From the NCBI GenBank assembly GCA_041749015.1, contig JBGTCD010000125.1, positions 1 to 37,087 of the forward strand: a stretch of DNA of 37,087 nt, written 5' to 3'. This document shows positions 8,620 to 18,417 of the stretch, piece after piece (position 1 is the first letter of the stretch; every line of letters starts with the position of its first letter). The position numbers and the translations under genes are program-made. The DNA comes from JBGTCD01 sp041749015. Its GTDB lineage: Bacteria; Bacteroidota; Bacteroidia; Cytophagales; Cyclobacteriaceae. The notes under the pieces were generated by a model. It was not told where the DNA came from. It did not search any database and worked only from the letters and a program-made list of their open reading frames with translations.

Positions 8620-8798
8620 TCTCGAGACTTTGTCTGAACTTCTTTCTGAGTTAAAATTTCATTGTTTTTTTCTTGCCGCTCAGATTCATCAATGTCTGAA
8701 AGCAAAGAAAGTTGTTCATAAACGTCTTCTAAGGTTGACTCAGGAGTCAATTTGTCTGCGATTTGTTTGAGGTACTTCTTTAGAGCAACTTTTTTCAT
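8607..8798 (-). CDS. Orphan antitoxin of a decayed ParE/RelE module
   Basis: 63 residues, highly charged, helical, no membrane segment. The C-terminus (KEVQTKSREWLR) resembles the intact antitoxin at 22411-22647, which ends NEQIGEWLNK, and both junctions contain GAATGGTTAA, where EWL and the toxin start MV overlap in two frames. It should have neutralised the toxin whose remnant follows. With the toxin broken it is now an orphan, though its own frame is intact. Weak similarity means the antitoxin call depends mostly on this context. Confidence 0.65.
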   Translation of the reverse strand: MKKVALKKYLKQIADKLTPESTLEDVYEQLSLLSDIDESERQEKNNEILTQKEVQTKSREWLR

Positions 8799-8892
8799 AT
8801 AATGAAGTTAGCAAACTAGCAGTGATAATAAATCCTTTGGCTAGAATATTTAAACTCCAAGGACTTTACACCTTATTTAATAAGACCTTAAA

Positions 8893-10479
8893 TTATAGCT
8901 CGTCTGGCGCATTTTGAGGCTTTATGATCTTGGACCCAGCGGAACCACCAGTGATGTCTCCGATAATCTCTAGCTCAATATCCTTGTGCATGACACTCTC
9001 CTCAAAATCCTGCAGCATTTCAATTACGTCATAATCAATGAAGACAGATTTTGAAGCATCAATGACTACCTTAGACCCTTCCTCTACCTGACTTAGCACC
9101 TTTCTGATGCTCGCTTTATTCATGAAGGTGACATTCTCAGATAATTCCAGATGAATCACATGATTATCATCAGACTTAGTTTTCTTGAAGAAATAGGGTG
9201 ATTCATAATTCCTCTTCAATACATAGAATATCCCTACCACCATTCCTATGATGATACCTCTGAGAAGATCAGTAAGCAATATAGCACCCACAGTGACAAT
9301 AAACGGCACGAACTGATCAAAACCAAGCTTGTACATGTTCCTGAAAAGCATAGGTTTGGCCAGGTTATACCCTACTATAATCAGCACTGCCGCCAGGGTA
9401 GCTAGCGGAATCATATTGAGTAGGTTGTATGCAAATACTACTGAAACCAATAGAAAGATACCATGAACAATTGCCGACATCCTGGTGCGGCCTCCTGCTG
9501 TGACATTGGCTCCGCTCCTTACAATCACCGAAGTGATCGGTAACCCTCCAATCAATCCGGAAATAGTGTTTCCGGCACCCTGGGCAATCAATTCCCTGCT
9601 CATTGGGCTTTTTCTTTTATAAGGATCCAGCTTATCAACAGCCTCCACACAGAGTAAGGATTCCAAACTTGCAATTACCGCCACCGTAACTGCCACCACA
9701 TATACATTAAAATTGGTAAGTGCACTCCAGTCAGGAAATGTTAATTTATTGAGTACATCGGTGGGATGGTTGATATCTCTAAGGAAGACCAGATGCTCCT
9801 GTCCCAAAGCCAGGTCGGGAGCATATAATTTAAAAATATGATTGATCAGAACACCCATAAAAACTGCCACCAGTCCGCTAGGTAGCCATTGTAGTTTTTT
9901 TAATGGAGACTTATTATAAAATACAATCAACAATATCGAAAACAAACCAATAATGAGAGCCCCCAATTCTAAATCCCTAAAGGCATCAAGAAGTAAGGTA
10001 AAGGTATTGGATCCCTCCTGAACACTAAATGTATCAGATCCAAAGGCTTCTACATCCACCCCGAGGGCGTGGGGTATTTGCTTTAAAATGATGATCAAAC
10101 CGATACCTGCAAGCATACCCTTGATCACCGATGCCGGAAAAAAGTAGGCGATAGTACCGGCCTTAACAACCCCAAGTATCATTTGTAAAATACCAGCCAG
10201 TACTATTGCCGTAAGAAAACCTTCCCAACCACCAAGCTGCTCAATACCCATGATCACAATGGCAATCAGACCGGCAGCAGGCCCACTTACACTCAATTCA
10301 GACCTGCTGATCATAGGGATCACCAGACCACCAATAATCCCTGCTATCAAACCTGAAAAAATTGGGGCATTTGAAGCCAGAGCAATTCCAAGACACAAAG
10401 GCACAGCCACCAAAAAGACCACCAACCCGGCTGGTATGTCATTTTTCAGGTGGGCAAAAATATTGAGTTTATCTTTCAT
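8893..10479 (-). CDS. SulP-family anion transporter with STAS domain
   Basis: 528 residues. The membrane part (about 1-420) opens with NDIPAGLVVFLVAVPLCLGI, the SulP signature, followed by SVSGPAAGLIAIV and GLIGGLPITSVIVRSGANVTAGGRT, both conserved in SLC26/SulP transporters. The C-terminal STAS domain (about 430-515) contains VVIDASKSVFIDYDVIEML. Such proteins move sulfate, bicarbonate or other anions across the inner membrane. No carbonic anhydrase gene is adjacent, so bicarbonate uptake is not favoured by context. Length is typical. Monocistronic by spacing (309 bases to the next gene upstream of its start). Confidence 0.93.
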   Translation of the reverse strand: MKDKLNIFAHLKNDIPAGLVVFLVAVPLCLGIALASNAPIFSGLIAGIIGGLVIPMISRSELSVSGPAAGLIAIVIMGIEQLGGWEGFLTAIVLAGILQMILGVVKAGTIAYFFPASVIKGMLAGIGLIIILKQIPHALGVDVEAFGSDTFSVQEGSNTFTLLLDAFRDLELGALIIGLFSILLIVFYNKSPLKKLQWLPSGLVAVFMGVLINHIFKLYAPDLALGQEHLVFLRDINHPTDVLNKLTFPDWSALTNFNVYVVAVTVAVIASLESLLCVEAVDKLDPYKRKSPMSRELIAQGAGNTISGLIGGLPITSVIVRSGANVTAGGRTRMSAIVHGIFLLVSVVFAYNLLNMIPLATLAAVLIIVGYNLAKPMLFRNMYKLGFDQFVPFIVTVGAILLTDLLRGIIIGMVVGIFYVLKRNYESPYFFKKTKSDDNHVIHLELSENVTFMNKASIRKVLSQVEEGSKVVIDASKSVFIDYDVIEMLQDFEESVMHKDIELEIIGDITGGSAGSKIIKPQNAPDEL

Positions 10480-10788
10480 AGGTTGTTAGATAGGTAGGTT
10501 TCGGTTTTTTTTTGAAAATTGATTCCCCTCTGGTGTTTAAAAACATCTTTGATTCAAATTAACAAATTTTTTAAATGATTTTTTACTGTTCCTTATGGTT
10601 TAAAAAATTCATAAGGCAACAGCAAAGAGGGCAATAATCACTATTTAATAGTTCAGGCTTTTAAAAGTAATCAGGTGTAAAGATAATAACCTCATAGAAT
10701 AAAATCGCTTTTATGCCAAAAAATTATAAATTAGGACACTGTAAAATAATACGGGGAAGGGTGCGATTTGGTTATCATTGCTTAGACC
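10480..10788. other. Non-coding stretch upstream of SulP
   Basis: 309 bases between the SulP start and the stop of the S41 gene, both leftward. AT-rich with T-runs (10506-10513) near the SulP start. I see no coding frame of note, no clear hairpin-plus-T terminator and no RNA gene. It should hold the SulP promoter and the end of the S41 transcript. Confidence 0.5.
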
Positions 10789-12219
10789 CTACTGTCCGGA
10801 AGAACGCTGCAAAGATTTTGAAGGAATCTGAATTCCAGGTTTATTATCTAAAATTACTACATTTTTAAATGGCTTAAGCAGATTAGAAAATGATACCTTG
10901 GTCATCATTATTTGACCACCTCCCATTCGGGCGGGATCTAAACCATCAATATCATTGAGGGCCGCCATTAACAGAGGTTCCTCCACGTCACCAAAGGCTC
11001 TCATGGGGAAGGTAAAATCCTCAACTATATAGGGTGGGTCTGGGATAAAACCATTCTCAAAATCTGAGTCTCCATTGGCATTGGCAAACCTAAAAACGAT
11101 CGGTAAAATACCATAGTTATTATCTGAATTGTCTTCATCCTCTATGGGGATGGATCCGACATTTTTGCCTACCGTGGTTTCACCAATAATCACCACCTCC
11201 ATAAATGGCAGCAGGCTGTTGATTACCATTTCACTGGCAGAAGCCGATCTCCTGCCCACCAGCACATATACCCTCCCGGTACTAAGTTGCTGTCCTATAT
11301 TATTTGCCTTAGATCTGAATGGAATCGTTAACAAGCCTTCGTTATCGTCCATATTTTCAATATAATCCTGTAGCTCCGGGTTCCATTGGTATTGAGCAAA
11401 TATATTGGTGGTAGTAACCCCAGGCGCAATATGGCTGGCAAGGTTGTTTGCCGAATTAACTGAACCACCGGAATTATATCTGAAATCAAGGATTAGCTCC
11501 TCTATCTGTTCACTTTTGAAATCAGCGAATATGTTCTCCATTTCCTGATCAAAATTGACGGGGCCATTTCCAGCTGTAAATTGGTGGTACACATAATATC
11601 CCACCTTTTTACCGGTATCGGAAATGTAAATGGTATCCAAAAAATTTGGGTTTTCAGAGAATACCAGCACATTGAGGCTTGATGTGAATTCTTCATTCTC
11701 CCCAAGATCAGGATTGAATCGGTCATAAGTAATGCTATGATTTTCGTTGATGCCACTGAATACCGTTCTGTAATTCTCCAGGTTCATAGAGGTGTTATTG
11801 ATTTTGGTTATGATATCCCCTCTCTTCAAGCCTGCGTTAGAAGCCGGACTACCAGGCTTTACATAGAGTATGGCACCATAAATATCCTGGGTGCCCTGCA
11901 CCTGAAATAACCCAATTTCATACCCAGCCTCTTTGGTCACCCCGCTGAGTAGGGAAATTAATTCCTGATAATCAGGATAAATAACAGAAAAACGATCGCC
12001 GTGATAGAGCAGCGACTCAAAAAATTCTTCGGGTTGTTGCACCTTATCTGGATTGGTAGGAATCCAGTTGTTCCAAAGATACAAGGACTCCATATTTTCA
12101 AGAATCCATTCATTGATGGAATCTGTCAGAGGATCGACAAAAACAGGTTTAGTATCATCGTCCTGGCAGGAAGTAAATCCGAGAAAACTTACCAAAAGCA
12201 CCACCAATATCTTTTTCAT
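10789..12219 (-). CDS. S41 family peptidase, lipoprotein
   Basis: 476 residues. Lipoprotein signal with lipobox FTSC (Cys18) and an acidic DDD after it. A PDZ-like domain spans about 97-165 (GAILYVKPGSPASNAGLKRG). The S41 core follows: LILDFRYNSGG at 242-252, the SASASE nucleophile box at 325-330 (catalytic Ser probably S327) and K352 in TTVGKN 25 residues later, the same spacing as Ser430-Lys455 in E. coli Prc. An active tail-specific-type protease anchored in the envelope is the best reading. Bacteroidota carry many such paralogues with unknown substrates. It follows the AddB gene after 77 bases on the same strand. Confidence 0.92.
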   Translation of the reverse strand: MKKILVVLLVSFLGFTSCQDDDTKPVFVDPLTDSINEWILENMESLYLWNNWIPTNPDKVQQPEEFFESLLYHGDRFSVIYPDYQELISLLSGVTKEAGYEIGLFQVQGTQDIYGAILYVKPGSPASNAGLKRGDIITKINNTSMNLENYRTVFSGINENHSITYDRFNPDLGENEEFTSSLNVLVFSENPNFLDTIYISDTGKKVGYYVYHQFTAGNGPVNFDQEMENIFADFKSEQIEELILDFRYNSGGSVNSANNLASHIAPGVTTTNIFAQYQWNPELQDYIENMDDNEGLLTIPFRSKANNIGQQLSTGRVYVLVGRRSASASEMVINSLLPFMEVVIIGETTVGKNVGSIPIEDEDNSDNNYGILPIVFRFANANGDSDFENGFIPDPPYIVEDFTFPMRAFGDVEEPLLMAALNDIDGLDPARMGGGQIMMTKVSFSNLLKPFKNVVILDNKPGIQIPSKSLQRSSGQ

Positions 12220-12296
12220 AATTGTTCCAATTTTTTTTTAACCAGTCCACAAAAATAACACCATTGTGGACAAAAAAGATTTCAAAAATTAAAAAT

Positions 12297-15128
12297 TCAT
12301 CTCCCACACATGTCCTTAAACGGACAATAGGTGCAATTATTGAGATGGGTGGTTTGATCAAAGGGAATTGATTCATCCAACATATCATTAACGGAAGCCT
12401 TAAGTTGAGCTTCAAATTCAGTTAAAATGCTCTCCGAAGTTGAAAGTTGCTCACTTTTATAATTGAGCCTGAAATCAAAATCATCCTCAAAAATCTCCTT
12501 GACGTTGTACAATCCGGCCTGTAGGGGTTTATCTCCGGACCCTTTATTATTTTCTGTATATAATAGGCTGTAAAACAAGGCCTGGAATCCTGCTTTATTT
12601 TTCCCAATATTCTTTTCATTAAATGCATTTTCCAGGTCTGCCAAAGCCCGGACATCTTTTCCGGTCTTGTAATCAATGATTCTCACAGCAGTATCTGTTT
12701 CGTCAATCCGGTCAATAATCCCTTTGAGTGTTACAGGAATAATTTCTCCACCAATGCTGATGTGATATTTTATTTTGAAATTCCTGGCCTCCAGAGCAAT
12801 TATCTTAATCGGGGCTGCCTTGAGGTCCACCTCCAGTATCCGTTCGACCAGGTGCGCTACCAGATCTCTGATCATCACAGGAAACCCCTCCCACTCATAG
12901 GGCTCCCCTGGCTCTATTCCAAACTCCTCCCTGAAACTCATTTCTATGATTTGGGGGAGTCTTTTCTTCATTGCCTTTATTTCTTCTTCCATGATCCATT
13001 GACCATTGGTAAAATCCTGGTAGAGGCGCTCCATGGTTTTATGAAGTACCTGACCGAATAAAGCGCCATCAATATCCTCGCTAACGGCATCAGGTTCCAG
13101 TATCCTGAGCACATACTCCAAATAAAATTTAAGCTTACAAGTCAGATAGGTCTGCACAGCCGTTGGGCTTAACTCCAGTTGACCGGAAGATAGCACCTCC
13201 CTGAGCTTTTCAGTACCGGAAATTGATATCTCCGTAGTGCCAGGTATCTGAAATGGAGTGTTTAAGATTTGCTCTATTACAGACCAGCCTGACTCATACA
13301 CCATTTGAAGGAGATACCTGCTCCGCTCTGAACTTTTGCCATTTTGCTGACCTGAAGTATAGTAACAGGTAATAGTATCACCTCTCTGCAAAAGGCGGTA
13401 AAATAAATAACTGTAAATGGCATCATGGTGATCTATTCCCGGAAGGCCAAAAGCCTTGCGCAGGTTATAGGGGATATAGGAATGTGAAGCAGGCTGCCCG
13501 GGAAAAACTTCCTCATTCATAGAAAGAAAAAAGACATGCTTAAAATCCAGATTACGGGTCTCGAGCACTCCCATGATCTGTACGCCATTCAGGGGCTCAC
13601 CGGTAAAGGGCACCCTCACGGAGTTGAAAAATTTTCTCATTAGTCGAGTAAGGCCCTCCCAGGTGGGGCTTACCCCAGGTCTGGCATCTGCTAGGGTATC
13701 ATGAAGCCTGTTGAGATGTCGGTAGAGATTGATCATTAATGATTCTTTCAGATGATCATCGGTGCCGGGCAGGGACTGCAGGATGCTTTTTACATATTCA
13801 AAAAAAGCTTCCGGTAATTGAGGTGTAAAAATCTGCTCTAAAATTGCATGGCCCTTGAGCCAATCAATAGGTACCCAGATTCTATTCTGACTTTGTATCC
13901 TTTGTACGACCTCATTACAAATATCAGGAGCCGAATCCAGCAAAATAGAATGCCGAAGCAGGTTCAATACCGGCCGGTAATTCACATAACCCCCGCCCTT
14001 CCACCTGGACTGAAGGTCCAGTAAATGCTCCAGCCATCCGTACCAATACGACTGCCGCAGTGGAAAACCCATGGTCACATTGACCTGTGAGAGTCCCTCA
14101 GGCAAGGATTGCAGCAAGGGCATCAGGAGGGATTCATCACCTAGGACAATGGCCGTTTCCTCCGCCACCCAACCGGGTTCTTTTGAAAGTCGCTCAAGGG
14201 CTCCGGCCAGGTGCTTCACTTGTGAAACCGGGTCAGTACATTGTATCAGGTTCATGGTCCTACCTTCTGCACCGATTAAATCAGGGAATGGTTCGGAAAA
14301 AGAAGGCTGGAACAAGGGCTTATCGCGGTATTGCCTGAGGAAGATTCCGGCCTCCATTTTGGGGTCCTCAAGATAATACCGGTCAGCATCCCAAAATACC
14401 CGGGCACTGGCATGCTGTAAATACCAAAGAATGATGGCCTCTTCAGCCCTAGTCAGGGCATTAAATCCGGCAAATACCACGGGCCTTTCTTTTGCCTTTA
14501 AAGATTTATCATCAAGTCCCGCTGCCACCTCACGGTAAATCATCCCCTGGTAACCAAGGCCATCGGATATCAAGGATTCCTGAAAGGTCATATACAGTGG
14601 GTGCAATTTCTCCCAAAGGCGAAGAAATTTCTGCTGCTGCCCGGGCTCTTTGACCTCAAAGTGACTCCAGAACCTTTTAATGATTTCAACCTGCTCCTGT
14701 TCAAGGCCGCCAAAGTTGATATCAATTTCGCGCTGGCTTTTCAGTACGGAAAACAATTGCCCGGCATCCACCATATAATTGTCGATATCCTCAAAATCAC
14801 TTACAAGCATTTCACCCCAATTAAAAAACTTCTCGAAGGGCTCGTCCATACCAGTGATCTTTTTATGGATGGGATAAAGCCTGGTCAGCAGACCAAGTTT
14901 ATCAACCGGTTTGATGCTGCTGTGGCTTTGGATAAATTCCTCCATGCTGATCACCTCAGGTGCCCAAACCGGAGCATCGATTTGCCCTGAGAGTATCTTT
15001 CGGAAAAACAACCCCGCTCGTTTATTGGGAAATACAATGGTGAATTGCCCGAGCCCATGCCCGGCCTGCCCCAACACCTTTTTGGCGAGGTCATGTAAAA
15101 ATCCACTATGGTGGTTGACCTGGCTCAA
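12297..15128 (-). CDS. addB: AddB-like PD-(D/E)XK nuclease/inactivated helicase
   Basis: 943 residues. The N-terminus (FTIVFPNKRAGLFFRKIL) has the AddB-type helicase-like start without a canonical Walker A. The C-terminal RecB-like nuclease has IIDYKTGKD. Four cysteines fit the AddB iron-sulfur staple: C664 before the nuclease and C932-x2-C935-x5-C941 at the extreme C-terminus. With AddA it would process double-strand DNA ends for RecA loading. The start is TTG at 15128: TTGA overlaps the upstream TGA stop by 4 bases, and no other Met occurs before residue 60, so translational coupling is expected. Shorter than B. subtilis AddB (about 1166), as common in Bacteroidota. The symbol reflects functional analogy. 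Confidence 0.85.
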   Translation of the reverse strand: MSQVNHHSGFLHDLAKKVLGQAGHGLGQFTIVFPNKRAGLFFRKILSGQIDAPVWAPEVISMEEFIQSHSSIKPVDKLGLLTRLYPIHKKITGMDEPFEKFFNWGEMLVSDFEDIDNYMVDAGQLFSVLKSQREIDINFGGLEQEQVEIIKRFWSHFEVKEPGQQQKFLRLWEKLHPLYMTFQESLISDGLGYQGMIYREVAAGLDDKSLKAKERPVVFAGFNALTRAEEAIILWYLQHASARVFWDADRYYLEDPKMEAGIFLRQYRDKPLFQPSFSEPFPDLIGAEGRTMNLIQCTDPVSQVKHLAGALERLSKEPGWVAEETAIVLGDESLLMPLLQSLPEGLSQVNVTMGFPLRQSYWYGWLEHLLDLQSRWKGGGYVNYRPVLNLLRHSILLDSAPDICNEVVQRIQSQNRIWVPIDWLKGHAILEQIFTPQLPEAFFEYVKSILQSLPGTDDHLKESLMINLYRHLNRLHDTLADARPGVSPTWEGLTRLMRKFFNSVRVPFTGEPLNGVQIMGVLETRNLDFKHVFFLSMNEEVFPGQPASHSYIPYNLRKAFGLPGIDHHDAIYSYLFYRLLQRGDTITCYYTSGQQNGKSSERSRYLLQMVYESGWSVIEQILNTPFQIPGTTEISISGTEKLREVLSSGQLELSPTAVQTYLTCKLKFYLEYVLRILEPDAVSEDIDGALFGQVLHKTMERLYQDFTNGQWIMEEEIKAMKKRLPQIIEMSFREEFGIEPGEPYEWEGFPVMIRDLVAHLVERILEVDLKAAPIKIIALEARNFKIKYHISIGGEIIPVTLKGIIDRIDETDTAVRIIDYKTGKDVRALADLENAFNEKNIGKNKAGFQALFYSLLYTENNKGSGDKPLQAGLYNVKEIFEDDFDFRLNYKSEQLSTSESILTEFEAQLKASVNDMLDESIPFDQTTHLNNCTYCPFKDMCGR

Positions 15129-18100
15129 AATGCTACAGATTTAATTTTTATTGGATCAAGGTAAACCAGATATCCTGAGATTTTCTGATATCCCATTTTT
15201 GACAACACACCCATGTACCGTTTTACCTGACGCTCGTTGGCGCCATCTTCCTGCCCGGTCTTGAAATCAATGACCATGCATTCCTGATCCCGGATCAGGA
15301 CCCTGTCGATCCGATATTCTTTACCATCAGGCAGGAGGATGGGGGCTTCGGTCCGAACCTCCCATTCACGGGAAAACCACCGTCCTGCAATTTCATGACT
15401 TAGCACTTTCTCGACCTCAGACTTTAATACCTCAGCCTCGTCTGCTGAAATAAGCCCTTCCATTTGAATCTGTTCAAGAGCAGCACCGGCATCATCAGCA
15501 TAAATTACCCTGGAGAGCACTTCATGCACCAATAAACCATAGTCGATCTTTTGTTTTATTCCAGGGTCAGAATGGAGCCCAAACCGGGGTTTTTTGATGG
15601 CAACTTTTTCTTCCCAGTCACCGGAGTAAAAAATATCAAGGCCAGTCTCTCCGGATTCTTTTTCAGGTGCTGTTGATGGGCTGATATGAGAAAAGTCATT
15701 GAGGAGAAAGCCTGAAGCTTCCTCATCCCATTGCCCCAGAGGAAAATCAGCCGATTTAAATGTGGTTATTAAGAGTTTGGCTACGGTCGAATTTGGAGTT
15801 TTATCTTTGGTGATATTCCATTTTTTTGCAAAACCAAAAAACCCATCCTCTGCCCTTGTAAGGGCTACATACAGAAAATTCAGATGATCAAGATTACGCT
15901 GGAGCCTTTCCTCAAAATACTGAATATTGAAGTATGACCCGGACAAAGCCTCTCTATAAACCACTGGAAAGGAAGGTATTGCATTGAATGGATCCTCCCG
16001 GGTACTTGCCCATATAATCCCGCCCTTTTTGTCAGACTTCTGATCCAGGTCCCAGTTTAAAAATGGTACTATCACCACCTTATATTGGAGGCCTTTGGAC
16101 TTATGAATGGTCAGCAGTCGAATGGCATCAATATCATCTGGAACGGTGATGCTCGCATCATCACCGGTCTCATCCCACCACTCGAGGAAAGCCTGGATAT
16201 CGCCCTTTTCTCTGCGAGTATAGTCCAGAATTACCGACTGAAAGGCCAGAATAAAGCTGAACTCTCCGCTAAGGTTTTGTAACCGGAACATGCGCGCCAG
16301 ATGCTCTATGAGTGTACCAATTTCCATGCTTCTAAGGCGCGCATGATTCCAGTCTTTGGGTAAATATTGTCTGAGATCTTCAGGCCGGGTGATATTCTCC
16401 AAAAACTTTGCAGGGTGATCATGAAGAGCATATCCGATATGCAATAGATTGGTCAGTGCCGGGTAATTCACAGGATCAATGATATACCGCATGGCATTCA
16501 GAAGTAATGCCACTGCCCTGCTATTTTTAAGAAATAATGAATCCGAAGAGATCACCGGACCAAACCGGCTGTCGAGACCAGCCTCATAGTAAACCTTAAT
16601 AAATTTACTGCCTTCACTATTACTCCTGACCAGAATTCCAATATCCCCCATCCTGACCCCTGCATTTTTTAGGGCTTTGAGGCGGTCGCCCACCGCATCT
16701 ATCATCACGGTTAAGTAGTCCTCATCCTCCTCACCGTAATCTACCTCCAGAAGCCTCACCTCCGCCATGCCCTTGTACTCGGACCGGTCGAAAGGGGCCT
16801 GCACTACATCCTGATAAACGGTCCTGATCTGGTCCAGATACTTCTTAAATCCTGCGCGGTCCTCATCCGACATAGGGGCTGCCTCAATCTGTGCTGCCAG
16901 GTGGTCATGAAGGATTTGGGCTCCTTTTGTAAAAACTGCATTATTAAATCCTATGATATCGGATTTACTCCGAAAATTCCGCTCCAATACCTCCTCATTG
17001 ATAAAATCAACCCCCAGGTCACGGGCTATGGCGGTGGTCATCAGTTCATAATCCCCCGACCGCCACCGGTATATCGACTGCTTAGCATCCCCTACAATAA
17101 GGTTGGCATATCCTTCCGAAAGGCTGTTGTGCAGGAGCGGCCGGATATTATCCCACTGCATGGCGGAGGTATCCTGAAATTCATCCAATAGATAATGATG
17201 GTACCTGGTGCCGATTTTTTCATAAATAAATGGTGCCGTACTCCCTTCGATGATTTCTTTTAAAAATTCGGTGATGTCCTGGGTGGTAAGGAGTTCCTCC
17301 TCACTTTTGATTTCCCTGGAGGCATTGCGGAGCCATGAAAGCAGGCCGAGGAGGTGGAAATTTTTGATGGCTGCTATTGCTGTAAAATAGGCCGGGGATT
17401 TTTCCTCAAGGGTAATCACAAGGGTGCCTATGGCATCCAATAGACCCCCTGCCATGGCGGCCTCAATTTCAGGAGCTTTTTTACTGGTTTTAGTAAACCA
17501 AGGACCCTCCCCGGAAAGAGCTTTGGCAAGGCGAGAATTAGGCGAATCAAAATCACACTTTTTTATCTTGTTTAAAATTGAAAGAACTCCACTCTTGCCA
17601 TGATAAAAGTCCTCGATAATGAGATCATAATGGTCCAGGATATTTAGGGCTTTAATGCCATGGGCCTTCATCTCCTGTTCAAAATCCTTACGTACTGCAT
17701 GGAACCTTCCGATCAGTTTTTTGAGGCGGTCCAGGTCTGTATCCACATCAGGGAGGTCATTTTGAATTTTAAGAAACTGCTCCTTAAAAACTTCCCTGAC
17801 CAGTGATCTGGTATTTTTTCGGATATCCCAGGTGCCTTCCTGAATGGAGTCCAAAGCATATTCCCCTAGCCATTGGGTAAGATTTTTATGCGCACCAAGG
17901 GCATCCAGCATCCTGTCTACCACGGCTTCAATGATGCGCTTATCATCAAGTTCTATTTCATATCCGGCAGGCAGCCCTGCTTCCCGGGCAAATGAACGGA
18001 CCACTTTTTGAAAAAAAGAATCAATAGTCTGAACTGAAAAGAAAAAATACTGATGCAGGATATCAGAAAGGACAACCCTGGATTTTTCGGCCATGGCAGC

Positions 18101-18349
18101 TTCGGATATACCGAGGGCATTTTTTACTTCCTCAAATGGGGGATGCTGCACTCCCCTACTGAAGTCATGAAGATACCTGAGCACCCTCATTTTCATCTCA
18201 GCGGTAGCCTTATTGGTGAAGGTCACTGCCAGAATATGGTGGAAATAATCCGGTCTTTGCAAGGCCAGGATCAGATAATCCCGGGCCAGGGCAAAGGTTT
18301 TTCCAGATCCGGCAGAGGATCGGTATAGGGTAAGTTTACCTGGTTCCAT
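15125..18349 (-). CDS. addA: AddA-like UvrD/RecB-family helicase-nuclease
   Basis: 1074 residues. Walker A SSAGSGKT at 11-18, DEFQD at 389-393 (motif II), GDAKQSIYRWR soon after (motif III), LLTIHKSKGLQYKVV and VALTRAEDGFFG (motifs V/VI) define an SF1A helicase. The C-terminal PD-(D/E)XK nuclease shows IDFKTGQED with D1028 and K1030. It would unwind and resect double-strand breaks with the following gene product, with which it overlaps by 4 bases. Somewhat shorter than B. subtilis AddA (about 1230). A 35-nt hairpin lies between its start and the stop of the preceding gene. Confidence 0.92.
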   Translation of the reverse strand: MEPGKLTLYRSSAGSGKTFALARDYLILALQRPDYFHHILAVTFTNKATAEMKMRVLRYLHDFSRGVQHPPFEEVKNALGISEAAMAEKSRVVLSDILHQYFFFSVQTIDSFFQKVVRSFAREAGLPAGYEIELDDKRIIEAVVDRMLDALGAHKNLTQWLGEYALDSIQEGTWDIRKNTRSLVREVFKEQFLKIQNDLPDVDTDLDRLKKLIGRFHAVRKDFEQEMKAHGIKALNILDHYDLIIEDFYHGKSGVLSILNKIKKCDFDSPNSRLAKALSGEGPWFTKTSKKAPEIEAAMAGGLLDAIGTLVITLEEKSPAYFTAIAAIKNFHLLGLLSWLRNASREIKSEEELLTTQDITEFLKEIIEGSTAPFIYEKIGTRYHHYLLDEFQDTSAMQWDNIRPLLHNSLSEGYANLIVGDAKQSIYRWRSGDYELMTTAIARDLGVDFINEEVLERNFRSKSDIIGFNNAVFTKGAQILHDHLAAQIEAAPMSDEDRAGFKKYLDQIRTVYQDVVQAPFDRSEYKGMAEVRLLEVDYGEEDEDYLTVMIDAVGDRLKALKNAGVRMGDIGILVRSNSEGSKFIKVYYEAGLDSRFGPVISSDSLFLKNSRAVALLLNAMRYIIDPVNYPALTNLLHIGYALHDHPAKFLENITRPEDLRQYLPKDWNHARLRSMEIGTLIEHLARMFRLQNLSGEFSFILAFQSVILDYTRREKGDIQAFLEWWDETGDDASITVPDDIDAIRLLTIHKSKGLQYKVVIVPFLNWDLDQKSDKKGGIIWASTREDPFNAIPSFPVVYREALSGSYFNIQYFEERLQRNLDHLNFLYVALTRAEDGFFGFAKKWNITKDKTPNSTVAKLLITTFKSADFPLGQWDEEASGFLLNDFSHISPSTAPEKESGETGLDIFYSGDWEEKVAIKKPRFGLHSDPGIKQKIDYGLLVHEVLSRVIYADDAGAALEQIQMEGLISADEAEVLKSEVEKVLSHEIAGRWFSREWEVRTEAPILLPDGKEYRIDRVLIRDQECMVIDFKTGQEDGANERQVKRYMGVLSKMGYQKISGYLVYLDPIKIKSVAF

Positions 18350-18376
18350 TCAGGTTTTAAGATACGGTATTGAGAT

Positions 18377-18411
18377 GAACTTTTCCAAAGTTAAGAACTT
18401 TAGAAAAGTTC
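18377..18411. other. 35-nt intergenic hairpin upstream of addA
   Basis: GAACTTTTC and GAAAAGTTC (9-bp arms) enclose AAAGTT-AAG-AACTTT, with one C/A mismatch between, giving a stem of 15 paired positions and a 3-nt loop. It lies 7 bases past the stop of the 251-residue membrane protein gene and 28 bases upstream of addA. There is no T-run on the minus strand, so an attenuator, processing site or protein-binding site is as likely as a terminator. Confidence 0.5.
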
Positions 18412-18417
18412 TAACGA

